Counted from the stretch's first letter, positions 61,199 to 62,280 are shown. The stretch: 64,000 nucleotides of DNA from Serripes groenlandicus (GCA_031761405.1 JASEVX010000011.1:37883048-37947047); one strand, 5' to 3'. Notes: a model not told the origin generated them from the letters alone. A program made the numbers and translations.

Positions 61199-62280
61199 TT
61201 CCCCCCTCCTTCTTATAATAGACAATAAGTTTACAACGGAACGAAAGTGAAAACATTGTAGGAAAAGCAACTTTTTTTTTTGAACAATATTCAATTTCCC
61301 ACAACGTTTTCAGTAGTTGTCTGTGGTCAAAGGCATACTATTTCGTATGTTTAGGGGAAATGGGGTGAACCACATAAAACAACTGAAAAATCAAATCTAA
61401 GCTATTTTCAAAAATGTATCGTATTCGTACGGTGACGTTTCAATATATACATGTAATTCCTTTTTTCATGAGATGTTTAAAACACAGACGATTCTTACAA
61501 TATCATATCAGGAAAGGGAAAATGGTATAACAACATCAAAGTAGAATGAATATGTAACGGGAGACCGTTATCGTCTCAGACAGTGTTTTAATGTTGATTG
61601 GTTAGTGTTCTTCACCGCTTTGAACACTTTTTCCGTTATATCACGTCGTTTAGTACTACTGGTCCATTTATTCTGACACTAGCCAGTCAGTCGTAATGCG
61701 AACCAGCGACCTCCCGCACCGGAAGCAGACGCTCTACCACTAGAGCTACCACTAGGGCTACCACTAGGGCTACCACTAGGGCTACCACTAGGGCTGTCAC
61801 ACAGTTTTAAACTACATTTCGAAGGCGAACTTCAACCACTTGTCATATACACAAAATTGACTATTATCTCTCCAATGTTTTAAAGGTAGACGATTCTTAA
61901 ATTATTATATCAATGAAAAGGAAATCGATAGATTATTTCCAATACGCAAACACATTTTTAGGCATCTGCCGCAGAGTGCATTTAAAATACATTGTGAAAG
62001 GAAGACTTGCTCATATAATGAGCAAGTTCATTTTGCTTGAAAGATTTAAGGCCCATTTAATAGTTACACTTGATAATGACTTTCCAAATGGTAGCCAATA
62101 TGTTTTCAACGTAGCCTGCAGCAGATTCGTCGCATGTGTGAAAGGGTTAACGAGATCAAAGTAGTAGAAGTATTCTAACCTGCGCACACTGACATTTCAC
62201 ACAATCCATCACACCGTGGGGTTCTATTTTGGGGCTCCATTTGTCTCCGACCATATAGAAATGGTTCCCCAGCCAGCATC
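4091..62280 (-). CDS. chrd: chordin (short gastrulation) homologue, partial gene, 10 exons
   Basis: Chordin is a secreted extracellular antagonist that binds BMP ligands and, with Tolloid proteases and Twisted gastrulation, shapes dorsoventral BMP gradients. Ten exons give about 386 codons: one VWC domain with all ten cysteines, CHRD1, CHRD2 and most of CHRD3, in the order known for chordin. In transcript order the exons are 62280-62180, 57538-57406, 44425-44299, 42292-42199, 39945-39804, 37889-37758, 36678-36605, 21201-21063, 9839-9751 and 4219-4091. Start and end phases chain without conflict (1-0, 0-1, 1-2, 2-0, 0-1, 1-1, 1-0, 0-1, 1-0, 0-0). VWC plus CHRD repeats is, as far as I know, specific to chordin/Sog. 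Missing here: signal peptide, end of CHRD3, CHRD4 and the C-terminal VWC domains. The introns are very long and repeat-filled. Identity rests on by-eye comparison with remembered vertebrate chordin. An unseen small exon could still lie in the 13-kb or 15-kb intron. Confidence 0.92.
4488..5235 (-). mobile_element. SINE-1 copy split by a 17-bp satellite
   Basis: 4488-4614 matches the tail and body of SINE-1 (gattgattggttg, gccgttttcgacattt, atcacgacgacc, gtgtttcctgactttctcacacc). 5113-5235 carries the rest, including 'ttgtcaaaagtcggaaag' and a tRNA-like region near 'tgtttgaactcctgg'. An array of 17-bp units sits between them. Comparison copy: 43716-44005. Confidence 0.8.
4615..5112. repeat. 17-bp satellite inside a SINE
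   Basis: About 29 copies of 'actgattgtacacatat' with variants (attgaacacatatactg). A 17-bp unit reads as a 17-residue repeat in every frame, which explains overlapping minus-strand open frames that are not coding. Confidence 0.93.
5581..5847. mobile_element. GS-type MITE
   Basis: About 267 bp with terminal inverted repeats 'gaaccgtcccgcgag' and 'ctcacgggacggctc'. The interior has the family's imperfect palindrome 'agcctgcgcagtccgcg' and 'cattccgtctcagg'. Related to the copies at 9476, 11065 and elsewhere. Confidence 0.85.
6300..6593 (+). mobile_element. SINE-1, tRNA-derived, near full length
   Basis: A B-box-like 'gagttcgaatcccggc' lies at 6353-6368 near the head. The body has 'ttgacaaaagtcaatgcg' and 'gtgtgggaaaaccagg'. 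The tail is 'ccgtgatataactgag', 'aaaacggcgttaaac' and (caat)n. The A box is degenerate. The tail block is shared with other SINE families in this window. Confidence 0.82.
7083..7155. mobile_element. possible hAT-type terminal fragment
   Basis: 'tagggatggcaacgaatacc' followed by repeats of 'attcgaatattcg' resembles the end of a hAT family transposon. No opposite end was located. A similar 'agggatggcaacgag' occurs near 46905. Confidence 0.35.
7538..7716. mobile_element. GS-type MITE, internally deleted
   Basis: About 179 bp, inverted ends 'atgagccgttccacgag' and 'ctcgtgggacggctca'. It is in opposite orientation to the 9476 copy and lacks part of the interior. Confidence 0.82.
7878..8126. mobile_element. 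CG-type palindromic MITE
   Basis: Ends 'cgagggcttggcgtgaaa' and 'tttcacgctaagccct', with an inner palindrome around 'attgctcgttctgagcaat'. Same family as 36830, 40046 and 49549; the right end is mutated. Confidence 0.87.
8378..9447. repeat. AGT-rich array with ~187-bp higher-order period
   Basis: Trinucleotide-rich 'agtagtagt' DNA in which a larger block recurs: the string 'aaaagatgagtaatag' followed by 'agtttttattgtag' or a variant starts near 8640, 8827, 9011 and 9198. The block contains non-AGT segments such as 'attgtaacttagaaatag'. The 81-residue serine-rich open frame here is a by-product. Confidence 0.92.
9476..9740. mobile_element. GS-type MITE, full length, next to a splice donor
   Basis: 265 bp with about 27-bp inverted ends 'atgagccgtcccgcgag' / 'ctcgcgggacggctcat'. 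It ends 10 bp from the 5' splice site of the exon 9839-9751. Confidence 0.93.
9751..9839 (-). CDS. chrd: chordin exon: start of CHRD repeat 3
   Basis: 89 nt, phase 1 to 0, 29 complete codons. The acceptor is 'tttgtgtttgtgtag' and the donor ATAAG|GTTAGT. The peptide 'DIMATLTVKDHNVTGYMI' then 'GRLQENGALSYK' matches the T-G-x-x-x-x-L-x-x-N-G-x-L-x-Y opening of chordin CHRD3. N-V-T is a possible N-glycosylation site. A full-length MITE ends about 10 bp downstream of the donor. Confidence 0.9.
9895..10010. repeat. dispersed repeat, also at 36195-36310
   Basis: 'gaccagtgtggacccagatc', then an inner imperfect palindrome and 'tgatctggttctaaac', matching 'gaccagtgtagatccagatc' and 'tgatctggctctattc' at 36198-36250. 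Probably another small nonautonomous element; ends not defined. Confidence 0.6.
10512..10556. mobile_element. 45-bp fragment of piggyBac-like MITE
   Basis: This stretch is the reverse complement of 27253-27299, part of the intact MITE at 27126-27347, so it is a residue of the same family. Confidence 0.7.
10917..11000 (-). mobile_element. SINE-3 fragment
   Basis: Contains 'gcgaagttagcattacgact' / 'ctggtatcaggctgg' / 'agtactgg', the reverse of the SINE-3 body seen at 12120-12180 and 61640-61710. Confidence 0.55.
11065..11330. mobile_element. GS-type MITE, full length
   Basis: 266 bp, ends 'atgagcagttccacgag' and 'ctcgtggaatggctcat', interior as in the 9476 copy. Flanked by AT-rich sequence; target duplication not resolved. 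Confidence 0.9.
12044..12275 (-). mobile_element. SINE-3 copy
   Basis: Reverse orientation: a degenerate tail near 'ctttcaacattt' and 'cagttataccatgacg', body 'cagtactactgg' and 'cgagacagtcgtaat', and a tRNA-like B-box region 'gggattgaacccgcg'. Same family as 41310 and 61591. Confidence 0.65.
12360..12515. mobile_element. piggyBac-like MITE, diverged
   Basis: TTAA at 12356-12359 then 'cccattacttcacatag', and the family core 'aaaattgctcaaaacgagt' with 'tgcaatattttcaac'. The right end is not clear. Confidence 0.55.
12870..12925. other. perfect 12-bp inverted repeat (hairpin)
   Basis: CAGTGAAGACTC (12870-12881) and GAGTCTTCACTG (12914-12925), with a 32-nt loop. Function unknown. Confidence 0.6.
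13740..13815. mobile_element. piggyBac-like MITE fragment
   Basis: 'gacaacattgtagcaaaatg', 'gatattgctcatgctgac' and 'tagtcgtctgctgcagat' are pieces of the TTAA-flanked MITE family. Confidence 0.55.
14025..14220 (-). mobile_element. SINE-1 head fragment
   Basis: 'tgacgtttgtcacaatgac', 'ttttgtcaatcatcggaa' and 'gggttcgaaaccacgacc' match the tRNA-like head of SINE-1 in reverse orientation. Confidence 0.65.
14191..14530. repeat. three-copy tandem repeat, about 103-120 bp unit
   Basis: Each copy starts with 'cgttaccgacc' (about 14192, 14310, 14413), followed by 'ataatctagcact', 'ataatcttct' and 'tagaaacgtttg'. The first copy begins inside the SINE-1 head, where the same motif occurs. Confidence 0.8.
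14904..16019 (+). CDS. LINE-B ORF1, PHD-like zinc finger and coiled-coil protein
   Basis: 371 residues from the ATG at 14904, which has A at -3 and G at +4 (the frame is open 36 nt further upstream without an ATG). The N-terminal 90 residues hold a PHD-like cysteine cluster: C-P-K-C, C-x2-C-C-x-C, F-C-N-G-C, W-T-C-N-V-C. A charged heptad-rich region (about 95-175) suggests a coiled coil, followed by a conserved basic domain ('RVMNLIIFNLPE', 'DAFRIG') that in CR1 and L2 ORF1 proteins binds RNA. Expected role: chaperoning the LINE RNA. It ends at TAG (16017-16019) directly before the in-frame endonuclease. Intact in this copy. Confidence 0.85.
   Translation: MANNMMSSTPIVRNKTAKRARVGSNTCPKCDIIITTDSQCLTCCVCELNFCNGCTNISPILAKALKEDTTQNFKWTCNVCKQNFPSMTGLSSQLRSIEEKTDYRLNILEQKVTDLDTGLNKRVHEQISNVKPSLIEEIKTEIKASLQDEVRKEIREIEDQKTRVMNLIIFNLPESSHQSGPSRKIHDIKKIKELCTRIDVEEIDIKDAFRIGNPDPKKTRPLKIILNNKQHRKNILDNVHKIKYLPEQLGLKNCICVKDLTIRQRETNKMRREAKPKRLSTRTTVRPNENHGYLDVTIHDRENNSIPELEKSQEMSQLLLKPVTQLPFLPNDYSSQAPLSSPFSDLEETIIGGTNMQEDMTIASPNNVNVD
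16020..18934 (+). pseudogene. LINE-B ORF2, endonuclease-reverse transcriptase with one frameshift
   Basis: APE-type endonuclease followed by CR1-type RT. The endonuclease starts in the ORF1 frame straight after the amber stop ('YTNADSLLNKLDEL', then A-I-T-E). Near 16400 one base appears lost and the frame continues to 18934 with L-G-D-F-N (about 16490), L-G-N-S-D-H-N (about 16725), 'KSPGSDGIHP', N-Y-R-P-I-S-L-T, 'YLDFRKAFDTVPHRRLL', G-I-P-Q-G-S-V-L-G-P, F-A-D-D-T (18068) and a C-terminal 'INTWNNLPEELIAAKSVN' block typical of CR1/L2. All catalytic residues are visible, so this is a young copy disabled by one frameshift. The 3' end is an (aaaaggt)n tail at about 18950-18975. Confidence 0.88.
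19655..20483. repeat. tandem array of two unit lengths, 70 and 84 bp
   Basis: Eleven units beginning 'tgtaactttcgtaaattctg'. The long form continues 'ggtaaaactgagttag' and the short form 'gataagaagtcagg'; both end 'ccttcactggtcagaa'. The order is L L S S L S L L S S with a final truncated S. A single diverged unit lies earlier at 19190-19225. Confidence 0.93.
20484..20735. mobile_element. piggyBac-like MITE
   Basis: Right end 'gtgggaaaggg' before TTAA (20736-20739). Core hairpin 'gaaattgctcataatgag' and mirror arms 'aacattgtggcaaaagg' / 'ccttttgtaacaatgtt'. The left end is mutated and abuts the tandem array. Confidence 0.82.
20844..21047. mobile_element. piggyBac-like MITE next to a chordin splice donor
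   Basis: TTAA at 20840-20843 and 21048-21051. Ends 'ccctttcccacatacgg' and 'gcaggtgggacaggg'. Core 'attgcttatcatgagcaat'. The right TTAA is 11 bp from the donor of exon 21201-21063. Confidence 0.88.
21063..21201 (-). CDS. chrd: chordin exon: end of CHRD repeat 2
   Basis: 139 nt, phase 0 to 1, 46 codons plus one base. The acceptor is 'gtttttgttctaaaacag' and the donor ATCAG|GTAAGT. The peptide 'ENKLIGRLRLDRQMSK' is followed by 'ARGRLHGRV', which fits the G-x-L-x-x-x-L strand and the G-x-L-x-G-x-V/I end of a CHRD repeat. Its first 42 nt and acceptor are duplicated 1.37 kb upstream in transcript order (22569-22528). A TTAA-flanked MITE begins 11 bp inside the following intron. Confidence 0.88.
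21761..21970. mobile_element. GS-type MITE, lacking left end
   Basis: Starts inside the family at 'gcgtaatgtatcgaccc' and ends 'ctcgcaggacggctcat'. It is followed within 10 bp by a second partial copy. Confidence 0.85.
21981..22207. mobile_element. GS-type MITE, lacking left end, second copy
   Basis: Starts 'ctgcgtaatgtatcgacc' and ends 'ctcttggaacggctcat'. Two copies broken at nearly the same internal point in a row suggest local duplication or recombination. Confidence 0.85.
22519..22569 (-). pseudogene. duplicated chordin exon fragment (possible in-frame pseudo-exon)
   Basis: Copy of the acceptor and first 42 nt of exon 21201-21063 with one synonymous change (E-N-K-L-I-G-R-L-R-L-D-R-Q-M), then unrelated sequence F-L-F and a GTGAGC donor-like site. 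It would form a 51-nt, phase 0 to 0 exon. Use is unproven. Confidence 0.7.
23095..23200. mobile_element. piggyBac-like MITE fragment
   Basis: 'gaaatcattgtgacaaaagg', 'ttcagcagatgtgtc' and 'aaaatgcgtctgcaaatg' belong to the TTAA MITE family. Confidence 0.5.
24713..24931. mobile_element. piggyBac-like MITE
   Basis: TTAA at 24709-24712 and 24932-24935. Contains 'gccgacgacttttgaaaac', core 'attgctcataacaagc', 'ttcgtctgctgcagag'. Terminal bases diverged. Confidence 0.75.
26153..26465 (+). mobile_element. SINE-2 with tripled tRNA-like head
   Basis: Three 39-bp repeats start 'gccgtggtcgagtggttag' at 26164, 26203 and 26242, each with an A box. A single B box 'ggttcgatcc' is at 26289-26298. The body reads 'gagcaaggcacattttc', 'agtactggtttgtttacc', and the tail 'cgccgtgatataactgaa', 'aaagcggcgtaaaa'. 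Another copy lies reversed at 45880-46105. Confidence 0.88.
26570..26815. repeat. 46-bp tandem repeat, about 6 copies
   Basis: Unit 'ggatctatactgttcacaaa' plus 'aaggaacgtgtaccgttta', diverged copies. It sits at the end of duplicated segment B', whose other copy has only one unit. Confidence 0.85.
27126..27347. mobile_element. piggyBac-like MITE, intact reference copy
   Basis: 222 bp, TTAA on both sides (27122-27125, 27348-27351). Inverted ends 'ccctttccctcatat' and 'atgagggaaaggg'. Subterminal 'tctgcagcagac' / 'gtctgctgcaga'. Central hairpin 'attgctcaaaacgagcaat' at 27202-27220 between arms 'aaaagaagaa' and 'ttctcctttt'. TTAA targeting with CCCTTT ends points to piggyBac; no transposase present. 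Confidence 0.9.
27590..27805. mobile_element. piggyBac-like MITE
   Basis: TTAA at 27586-27589 and 27806-27809. Ends 'ccctttcccatatcc' and 'gtatgttggaaagggg'. Interior diverged ('aaaacattgtggcaaaatg', 'tcgtctgctgtagag'). Confidence 0.87.
27970..28066. mobile_element. GS-type MITE, right-end fragment
   Basis: 'gtccgggttagcctgcgcgg' to 'ctcgcgggacggctca'. Confidence 0.8.
28095..28395. repeat. 57-bp tandem repeat, 5 copies
   Basis: Unit contains 'tgtatgtgggtagaggttct', 'aaaagaacagcgagatt' and 'aaacaagatcacggcgg'. A 19-residue periodic open frame results. Confidence 0.9.
29041..35606. repeat. 33-bp minisatellite, about 200 copies, with higher-order repeats
   Basis: Unit 'agtgtgtattaccaccg' plus 'tacacagctacatcat'. 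Variants differ at a few positions (ccaccg/ccaatg, cagc/caac, catcat/cattat). Long blocks recur at 1711 bp in the left half and at 343, 544 and 887 bp in the right half. Stop-free in most frames on both strands, so it yields long but meaningless open frames (up to 265 codons). Confidence 0.97.
36195..36310. repeat. dispersed repeat, also at 9895
   Basis: 'gaccagtgtagatccagatc' through 'tgatctggctctattcgac'. See 9895-10010. Confidence 0.6.
36605..36678 (-). CDS. chrd: chordin exon: middle of CHRD repeat 2 (74 nt)
   Basis: 74 nt, phase 1 to 0, 24 complete codons. A very good acceptor ('gtgtttctttatgtttaag') and donor (AAACG|GTAAGC) frame a peptide 'GSDFYVTIEKDTEIIYQH' ending 'LLRLSET'. It aligns by pattern with the vertebrate CHRD2 segment of short basic/hydrophobic strands after L-x-F/Y. 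The assignment rests on splice sites, phase and position, because the exon is too short to be diagnostic alone. A palindromic MITE lies about 150 bp upstream of its acceptor. Confidence 0.8.
36830..37075. mobile_element. CG-type palindromic MITE
   Basis: 246 bp with about 33-bp inverted ends starting 'cgagggcttggcgtgaaa', flanked by the direct repeat ATAT (36826-36829, 37076-37079). Central hairpin 'attgctcagaacgagcaat'. Lies about 150 bp upstream of the exon 36678-36605 acceptor. Confidence 0.93.
37588..37718. mobile_element. piggyBac-like MITE fragment
   Basis: 'aaaacattgtggcaaaagg', 'agaaatgtctcattacaagc' and 'tttctgcagatggctcaaa' match one half of the family. Its edge lies about 40 bp from the donor of exon 37889-37758. 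Confidence 0.6.
37758..37889 (-). CDS. chrd: chordin exon: start of CHRD repeat 2
   Basis: 132 nt, phase 1 to 1, 43 complete codons. The acceptor is 'ttttgttttcttgcag' and the donor AGCAG|GTAAAT. The peptide opens '(A)LFEAVLSPTTKNGNGG' and continues 'TSQLSYMTLLQDN'. This is the F-x-A-x-L opening, Gly-rich turn and L-x-Y/F strand expected at the start of chordin CHRD2. Degraded MITE sequence begins about 40 bp into the following intron. Confidence 0.92.
38223..38960. repeat. 44-bp tandem repeat, interrupted
   Basis: Unit 'ggtatttggaataattggt' plus 'ccatgaatatcggtttatg' and 'acaaat'. About 11 copies after 38480 and one or two before 38282. Units become shorter and more diverged towards the right. 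Confidence 0.92.
38283..38480 (-). mobile_element. LINE 3'-end insertion in the 44-bp array
   Basis: 'taagtaagtaagtaaatatt' then 'ttattaaagtgacatgtgta' and 'atcatgggcctataagtcact'. The same tail order ((taag)n, 'cagtgacatgtgtac', a GGCC segment, 'agtcact') occurs at 60281-60413, which suggests the reversed 3' end of a LINE. Confidence 0.6.
39804..39945 (-). CDS. chrd: chordin exon: end of CHRD repeat 1
   Basis: 142 nt, phase 0 to 1, 47 codons plus one base. The acceptor is 'ctattccatattgcag' and the donor ACAAG|GTGTGG. The peptide contains 'VPSRTISLISQGDIWCSI' and 'ATHKDGEISGRLTL'. The T-H-x-x-G-E-I-x-G-x-L block is the hallmark C-terminal strand pair of CHRD repeats. Choosing this donor rather than GTAAGG further downstream keeps the phase and joins to A-L-F-E-A-V-L at the start of CHRD2. 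Confidence 0.92.
40046..40292. mobile_element. CG-type palindromic MITE
   Basis: 247 bp, flanked by ATTT on both sides (40042-40045, 40293-40296). Perfect inner hairpin around 'attgctcagaacgagcaat' (40147-40165) with 'ggtgcc' / 'ggcacc' arms. About 100 bp upstream of the 39945-39804 exon acceptor. Confidence 0.94.
41310..41480 (-). mobile_element. SINE-3 fragment
   Basis: 'gttttacgtcgcttttaac', 'agatatttcacggcg', 'accagtactactggtcc' and 'cgcgagtaagtcg': the reversed tail and body of SINE-3. Confidence 0.65.
41967..42160. mobile_element. TTAA MITE, second family (PB3)
   Basis: TTAA at 41963-41966 and 42161-42164. Ends 'ccctttcgatgcc' and 'ggcagtgaaagag'. Central hairpin 'agacagctcgtaacaagctg'. 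Related copies at 51297-51500 and 54742-54939. Confidence 0.85.
42199..42292 (-). CDS. chrd: chordin exon: middle of CHRD repeat 1
   Basis: 94 nt, phase 2 to 0, 31 complete codons. The acceptor is 'ttcgttcatatttcag' and the donor GGAAAG|GTATTG. The peptide 'LKNPLSLRFEDERGSILI' matches the chordin segment that follows the first CHRD strand (leucine-rich turn, then R-F-x-D-x-x-G-S-I/V-L). A piggyBac-like MITE ends at a TTAA about 34 bp downstream of the donor. Confidence 0.9.
42325..42480 (-). mobile_element. SINE-1 fragment
   Basis: 'catcacggcggccagttcatc', 'caccagtactccacacaac' and 'ttccaagcaaccagttccc' match the reversed SINE-1 body at 43760-43850. Confidence 0.65.
42618..42795 (+). mobile_element. 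V-SINE copy, diverged
   Basis: 'gactggtgtagtgtaggc' head, 'tggttagatctgcaagaagc', 'agcttgtttcttaatcaatg' tail. The order matches the SINE at 52978-53187. Confidence 0.55.
43093..43300. repeat. unclassified dispersed repeat, copy 1
   Basis: 'aattacgccaaatacatccg', 'tatcaccagaattcattg' and 'aatatatggcattg' match 60843-61065 in the same order over about 210 bp. Confidence 0.75.
43716..44005 (-). mobile_element. SINE-1, near full length
   Basis: Reversed: (gatt)n, 'ggccgttttcaacaattt', 'atatcacggcgaccag', 'ttttcccacaccagtac', 'gtcaaacatcggaaag', tRNA-like 'gggtttcgaaaccac' and 'cgctgccgactgag'. Confidence 0.82.
44299..44425 (-). CDS. chrd: chordin exon: start of CHRD repeat 1
   Basis: 127 nt, phase 1 to 2, 41 complete codons. 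The acceptor is 'tttaatttaattgcag' and the donor TCAAG|GTGTGG. The peptide reads 'LFALLTGSMKRSHHPVK', later 'FNYYIRFS'. This is the typical CHRD opening (x-F-x-A-L-L-T-G, a basic turn, then an aromatic-rich strand) and resembles vertebrate chordin CHRD1 closely at the same place. The AG left at the end plus the A that starts the next exon makes Arg. Confidence 0.92.
45050..45275. repeat. 21-bp tandem repeat
   Basis: About 11 copies of 'ttatgtctaacttacatgtt', diverging to the right. Unrelated to the 21-bp satellite at 1-936. Confidence 0.85.
45880..46105 (-). mobile_element. SINE-2 copy
   Basis: Reversed: 'ccgctttcaacattatttc', 'atatcacggcgacag', 'ggtaaacaaaccagtac', B box in 'gggatcgaacc', and A box in 'cgctaaccactcgaccac'. 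It has one A box, unlike the copy at 26153. Confidence 0.87.
46805..46990. repeat. about 62-bp tandem repeat, 4 copies
   Basis: Each copy has 'gactctccgttaagagctc' followed by 'atataaa' and a variable stretch ending 'ccctcg' or similar. Confidence 0.75.
47182..47354. mobile_element. piggyBac-like MITE, diverged
   Basis: TTAA at 47178-47181, 'cagcagacgactttcgaaa', right end 'gtgtggtaaaggg'. Confidence 0.65.
47514..47728. mobile_element. piggyBac-like MITE
   Basis: Core 'atttgctcacaatgtgcaa', arms 'cgaaaaagaag' / 'ctttttcgg', right end 'tgttagaaagggggg' before TTAA (47729-47732). Confidence 0.75.
48401..48442. repeat. poly-C tract
   Basis: About 40 nt of nearly pure C. A similar run lies at 61142-61206. 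Length is likely unreliable in the assembly. Confidence 0.9.
49007..49333. mobile_element. piggyBac-like MITE remnants
   Basis: 'agcagatgacttttgaaaac', 'ttccacaatgttttcaaa', 'aaagtcgtctgttgcagat' and end 'gtgggaaagggc', preceded by an older partial copy. Confidence 0.65.
49549..49779. mobile_element. CG-type palindromic MITE
   Basis: Ends 'gagggcttggcgtgaaacg' and 'gtttcacgccaaaccc', hairpin 'attgctccttctgagcaat'. Flanks ATAT and ATGT, an imperfect 4-bp duplication. Confidence 0.9.
49819..50023. mobile_element. GS-type MITE, shortened
   Basis: Ends 'atgagcctttctagg' and 'gttggttttctcgtggc'. Interior 'ccccgagacggaatgtgtcg'. Confidence 0.78.
50074..50135. repeat. 10-bp tandem repeat
   Basis: About six copies of 'ttgttttatc'. 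Confidence 0.85.
50209..50490. repeat. 31-bp tandem repeat, about 9 copies
   Basis: Unit 'cacgtattcctcataacat' plus 'atgtaaaattcg', highly uniform, with small indels in three units. Confidence 0.93.
51297..51500. mobile_element. TTAA MITE, PB3 family
   Basis: 'accctttcgctgttaaagg' to 'cagtgaaagag' with TTAA at 51501-51504; the left TTAA is mutated to TTCA. Same order of internal motifs as 41967-42160. Confidence 0.8.
51855..51930 (+). mobile_element. SINE-1 tail fragment
   Basis: 'ggtgaactggctgcagtg', 'aaccgcataaaacccaac', 'caatcaatta'. Confidence 0.65.
51991..52216. mobile_element. piggyBac-like MITE
   Basis: 'caccctttttaacatac' to 'tgcaagtgttgagagg'. It directly abuts the next copy, sharing the TCAA at 52217-52220. 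Confidence 0.72.
52221..52439. mobile_element. piggyBac-like MITE
   Basis: 'ccctttcaaacatgcagacg' to 'gtttgtgggaaagtc', core 'attgctcatgatgaacaat', TTAA at 52440-52443. Confidence 0.85.
52779..52905. mobile_element. piggyBac-like MITE fragment
   Basis: Core 'tttgctcatcacgagcag', 'aaagtcgtatgctgcac'. Confidence 0.6.
52917..53390 (-). mobile_element. SINE-1 with a V-SINE inserted in it
   Basis: SINE-1 segments 52917-52977 ('ttaacgtcgttttcaacaat') and 53195-53390 ('gtgtttcctggctttctcac', 'gtgtcaaacgtcggag') are separated by the V-SINE at 52978-53187 and its second AGTTCAC. Confidence 0.85.
52978..53187 (+). mobile_element. V-SINE, tRNA-derived, with target-site duplication
   Basis: 210 bp. 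A box within 'tggtgcagcggtagagcg' (about 52990-53005), B box 'ggttcgagtcc' (53032-53042), tail 'gcttgtttcgcaatcg' then A/T-rich. Flanked by AGTTCAC at 52971-52977 and 53188-53194. Confidence 0.88.
53411..53632. mobile_element. piggyBac-like MITE
   Basis: TTAA at 53407-53410, 'cccacatacagcaaaactg', core 'actgctcgttttgagcaat', end 'atatgtgggaaagg'. Confidence 0.82.
54296..54475. repeat. 90-bp tandem duplication
   Basis: Two copies starting 'gactataaacc', each with 'aaaatctagagcgtaaac', 'gagataattaacaaaac' and 'gtattaactattacaaaag'. Confidence 0.92.
54742..54939. mobile_element. TTAA MITE, PB3 family
   Basis: TTAA at 54738-54741 and 54940-54943. 'ctctttcagcgccacagg', hairpin region 'cagatcgtgacgagctg', end 'aagaaagag'. 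Confidence 0.82.
54944..55304. mobile_element. hAT-like element containing a GS-type MITE
   Basis: Perfect 14-bp inverted ends CAGGGGCGTAGCTT / AAGCTACGCCCCTG, a common hAT-type terminus, flanked by GTTAA on both sides. The interior is largely a GS MITE lacking its left end (55032-55271) and a poly-G run. No transposase. Confidence 0.82.
55032..55271. mobile_element. GS-type MITE, lacking left end
   Basis: Starts 'tctgcgtaatgtatcgacc', the same internal breakpoint as the copy at 21981, and ends 'ctcacgagacggctc'. Confidence 0.83.
55530..55610. mobile_element. piggyBac-like MITE fragment
   Basis: 'tactctttccgatgtag', 'tctgctgcagacaaattg'. Confidence 0.45.
56404..56567. mobile_element. GS-type MITE, internally deleted
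   Basis: 'gagccatattccacttg' and 'aaaccaacagtattgtctg' on the left, 'aggttttctcgtggaac' on the right. Confidence 0.75.
56575..56710 (-). mobile_element. possible LINE 3' end
   Basis: 'aaaatattttattcagtaat' and 'ggcctccggcccattata' recall the reversed LINE tails at 38283 and 60281. Confidence 0.35.
57406..57538 (-). CDS. chrd: chordin exon: second half of VWC domain 1
   Basis: 133 nt, phase 0 to 1, 44 codons. The acceptor is 'ggtttatttcag' and the donor AAAG|GTAACG. The peptide contains 'GKVLCRNIRRECPNVSC' and ends in 'TCCRICQDK', giving C5-x6-C6-x4-C7-x9-C8C9-x2-C10. With the preceding exon this completes a canonical ten-cysteine VWC fold, which in chordin binds BMP. N-V-S is a possible N-glycosylation site. 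The next recognised exon also starts in phase 1, so direct splicing is possible, but that would leave almost no linker before CHRD1 (see findings). Confidence 0.92.
57685..57790. mobile_element. piggyBac-like MITE fragment
   Basis: 'agaaattgctcactgatcaa', 'tttctccctgttaccacaat'. Confidence 0.5.
58003..58148. repeat. 73-bp tandem duplication
   Basis: Two copies of 'agctaactacagcttcact', 'aacgcat', 'gatcggatg', 'gtgttgttggaatgtcta'. It stands directly before the 47-bp array and shares 'ttcact'. Confidence 0.88.
58190..59080. repeat. 47-bp tandem repeat, about 19 copies
   Basis: Unit 'gttacgaaccgttacactac' plus 'gtgggggtaccaaactg' and 'tttcactgat'. Extremely uniform apart from small indels near 58680-58960; each unit carries GGTACC. 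Confidence 0.97.
59301..59425 (+). mobile_element. V-SINE copy
   Basis: 'gacagtggtacaatggtaac' (A box region), 'atgttcgaatcccgtg' (B box), 'tttcgcaatcgatgtaaa' tail. Shortened in the middle compared with 52978. Confidence 0.8.
60281..60413 (-). mobile_element. LINE 3' end with TAAG microsatellite, cut by gap
   Basis: (taag)n, then 'cagtgacatgtgtac', 'ccggcccgacggacc' and 'agtcact'. Same order as 38283-38480. Confidence 0.6.
60414..60613. other. assembly gap, 200 N
   Basis: Exactly 200 N, a placeholder; the true length is unknown. Confidence 0.99.
60843..61065. repeat. unclassified dispersed repeat, copy 2
   Basis: 'aattacgccaaatacatccg', 'accatcaccagaatgcattg', 'tgtttgaaagtgaatg': matches 43093-43300. 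Confidence 0.75.
61142..61206. repeat. poly-C tract
   Basis: Run of C interrupted only by TT near both ends. The glycine-rich frame opposite it is an artefact. Confidence 0.95.
61230..61350. mobile_element. piggyBac-like MITE fragment
   Basis: 'gtgaaaacattgtagg', 'ttcccacaacgttttcag'. Confidence 0.45.
61591..61795 (-). mobile_element. SINE-3 with expanded A-box region
   Basis: Reversed: 'ttccgttatatcacgtcg', 'tagtactactggtcca', 'ccagtcagtcgtaatgcg', B box in 'gcgaaccagcgacc', A box in 'cgctctaccacta', then five 12-bp copies 'gctaccactagg'. Confidence 0.82.
61935..62146. mobile_element. piggyBac-like MITE near a splice donor
   Basis: 'atctgccgcagagtgcattt', core 'cttgctcatataatgagcaag', 'cctgcagcagattcg', end 'tgtgtgaaaggg' and TTAA at 62147-62150. 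Confidence 0.75.
62180..62280 (-). CDS. chrd: chordin exon: first half of VWC domain 1
   Basis: 101 nt, phase 1 to 0, 33 complete codons. It follows a strong pyrimidine-rich acceptor (minus strand 'tttgtttaattaag') and ends CAG|GTTAGA. The peptide opens with Cys-Trp-Leu-Gly, has an aromatic F-Y and K-W-S-P segment, then 'HGVMDCVKCQC'. This is the C1-x24-C2-x2-C3-x-C4 half of a von Willebrand factor type C domain, and the Trp-x-Pro and G-V-M-x-C positions match the first VWC of chordin. The upstream exon, which should carry the signal peptide and end in phase 1, is not visible before the window edge. A MITE TTAA boundary lies about 29 bp into the following intron. Confidence 0.9.

Larger units (their letters stand above)
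57539..62179 (-). other. chordin intron inside VWC1
   Basis: Contains the 73-bp and 47-bp arrays, V-SINE and SINE-3 copies, the N gap, the unclassified repeat and a poly-C run. 57800-57990, 59430-60270 and 61360-61590 show nothing I recognise. Confidence 0.65.

Noticed and set aside
61079..61294. Glycine-run minus-strand frame
   Set aside because: Translation of a poly-C tract.
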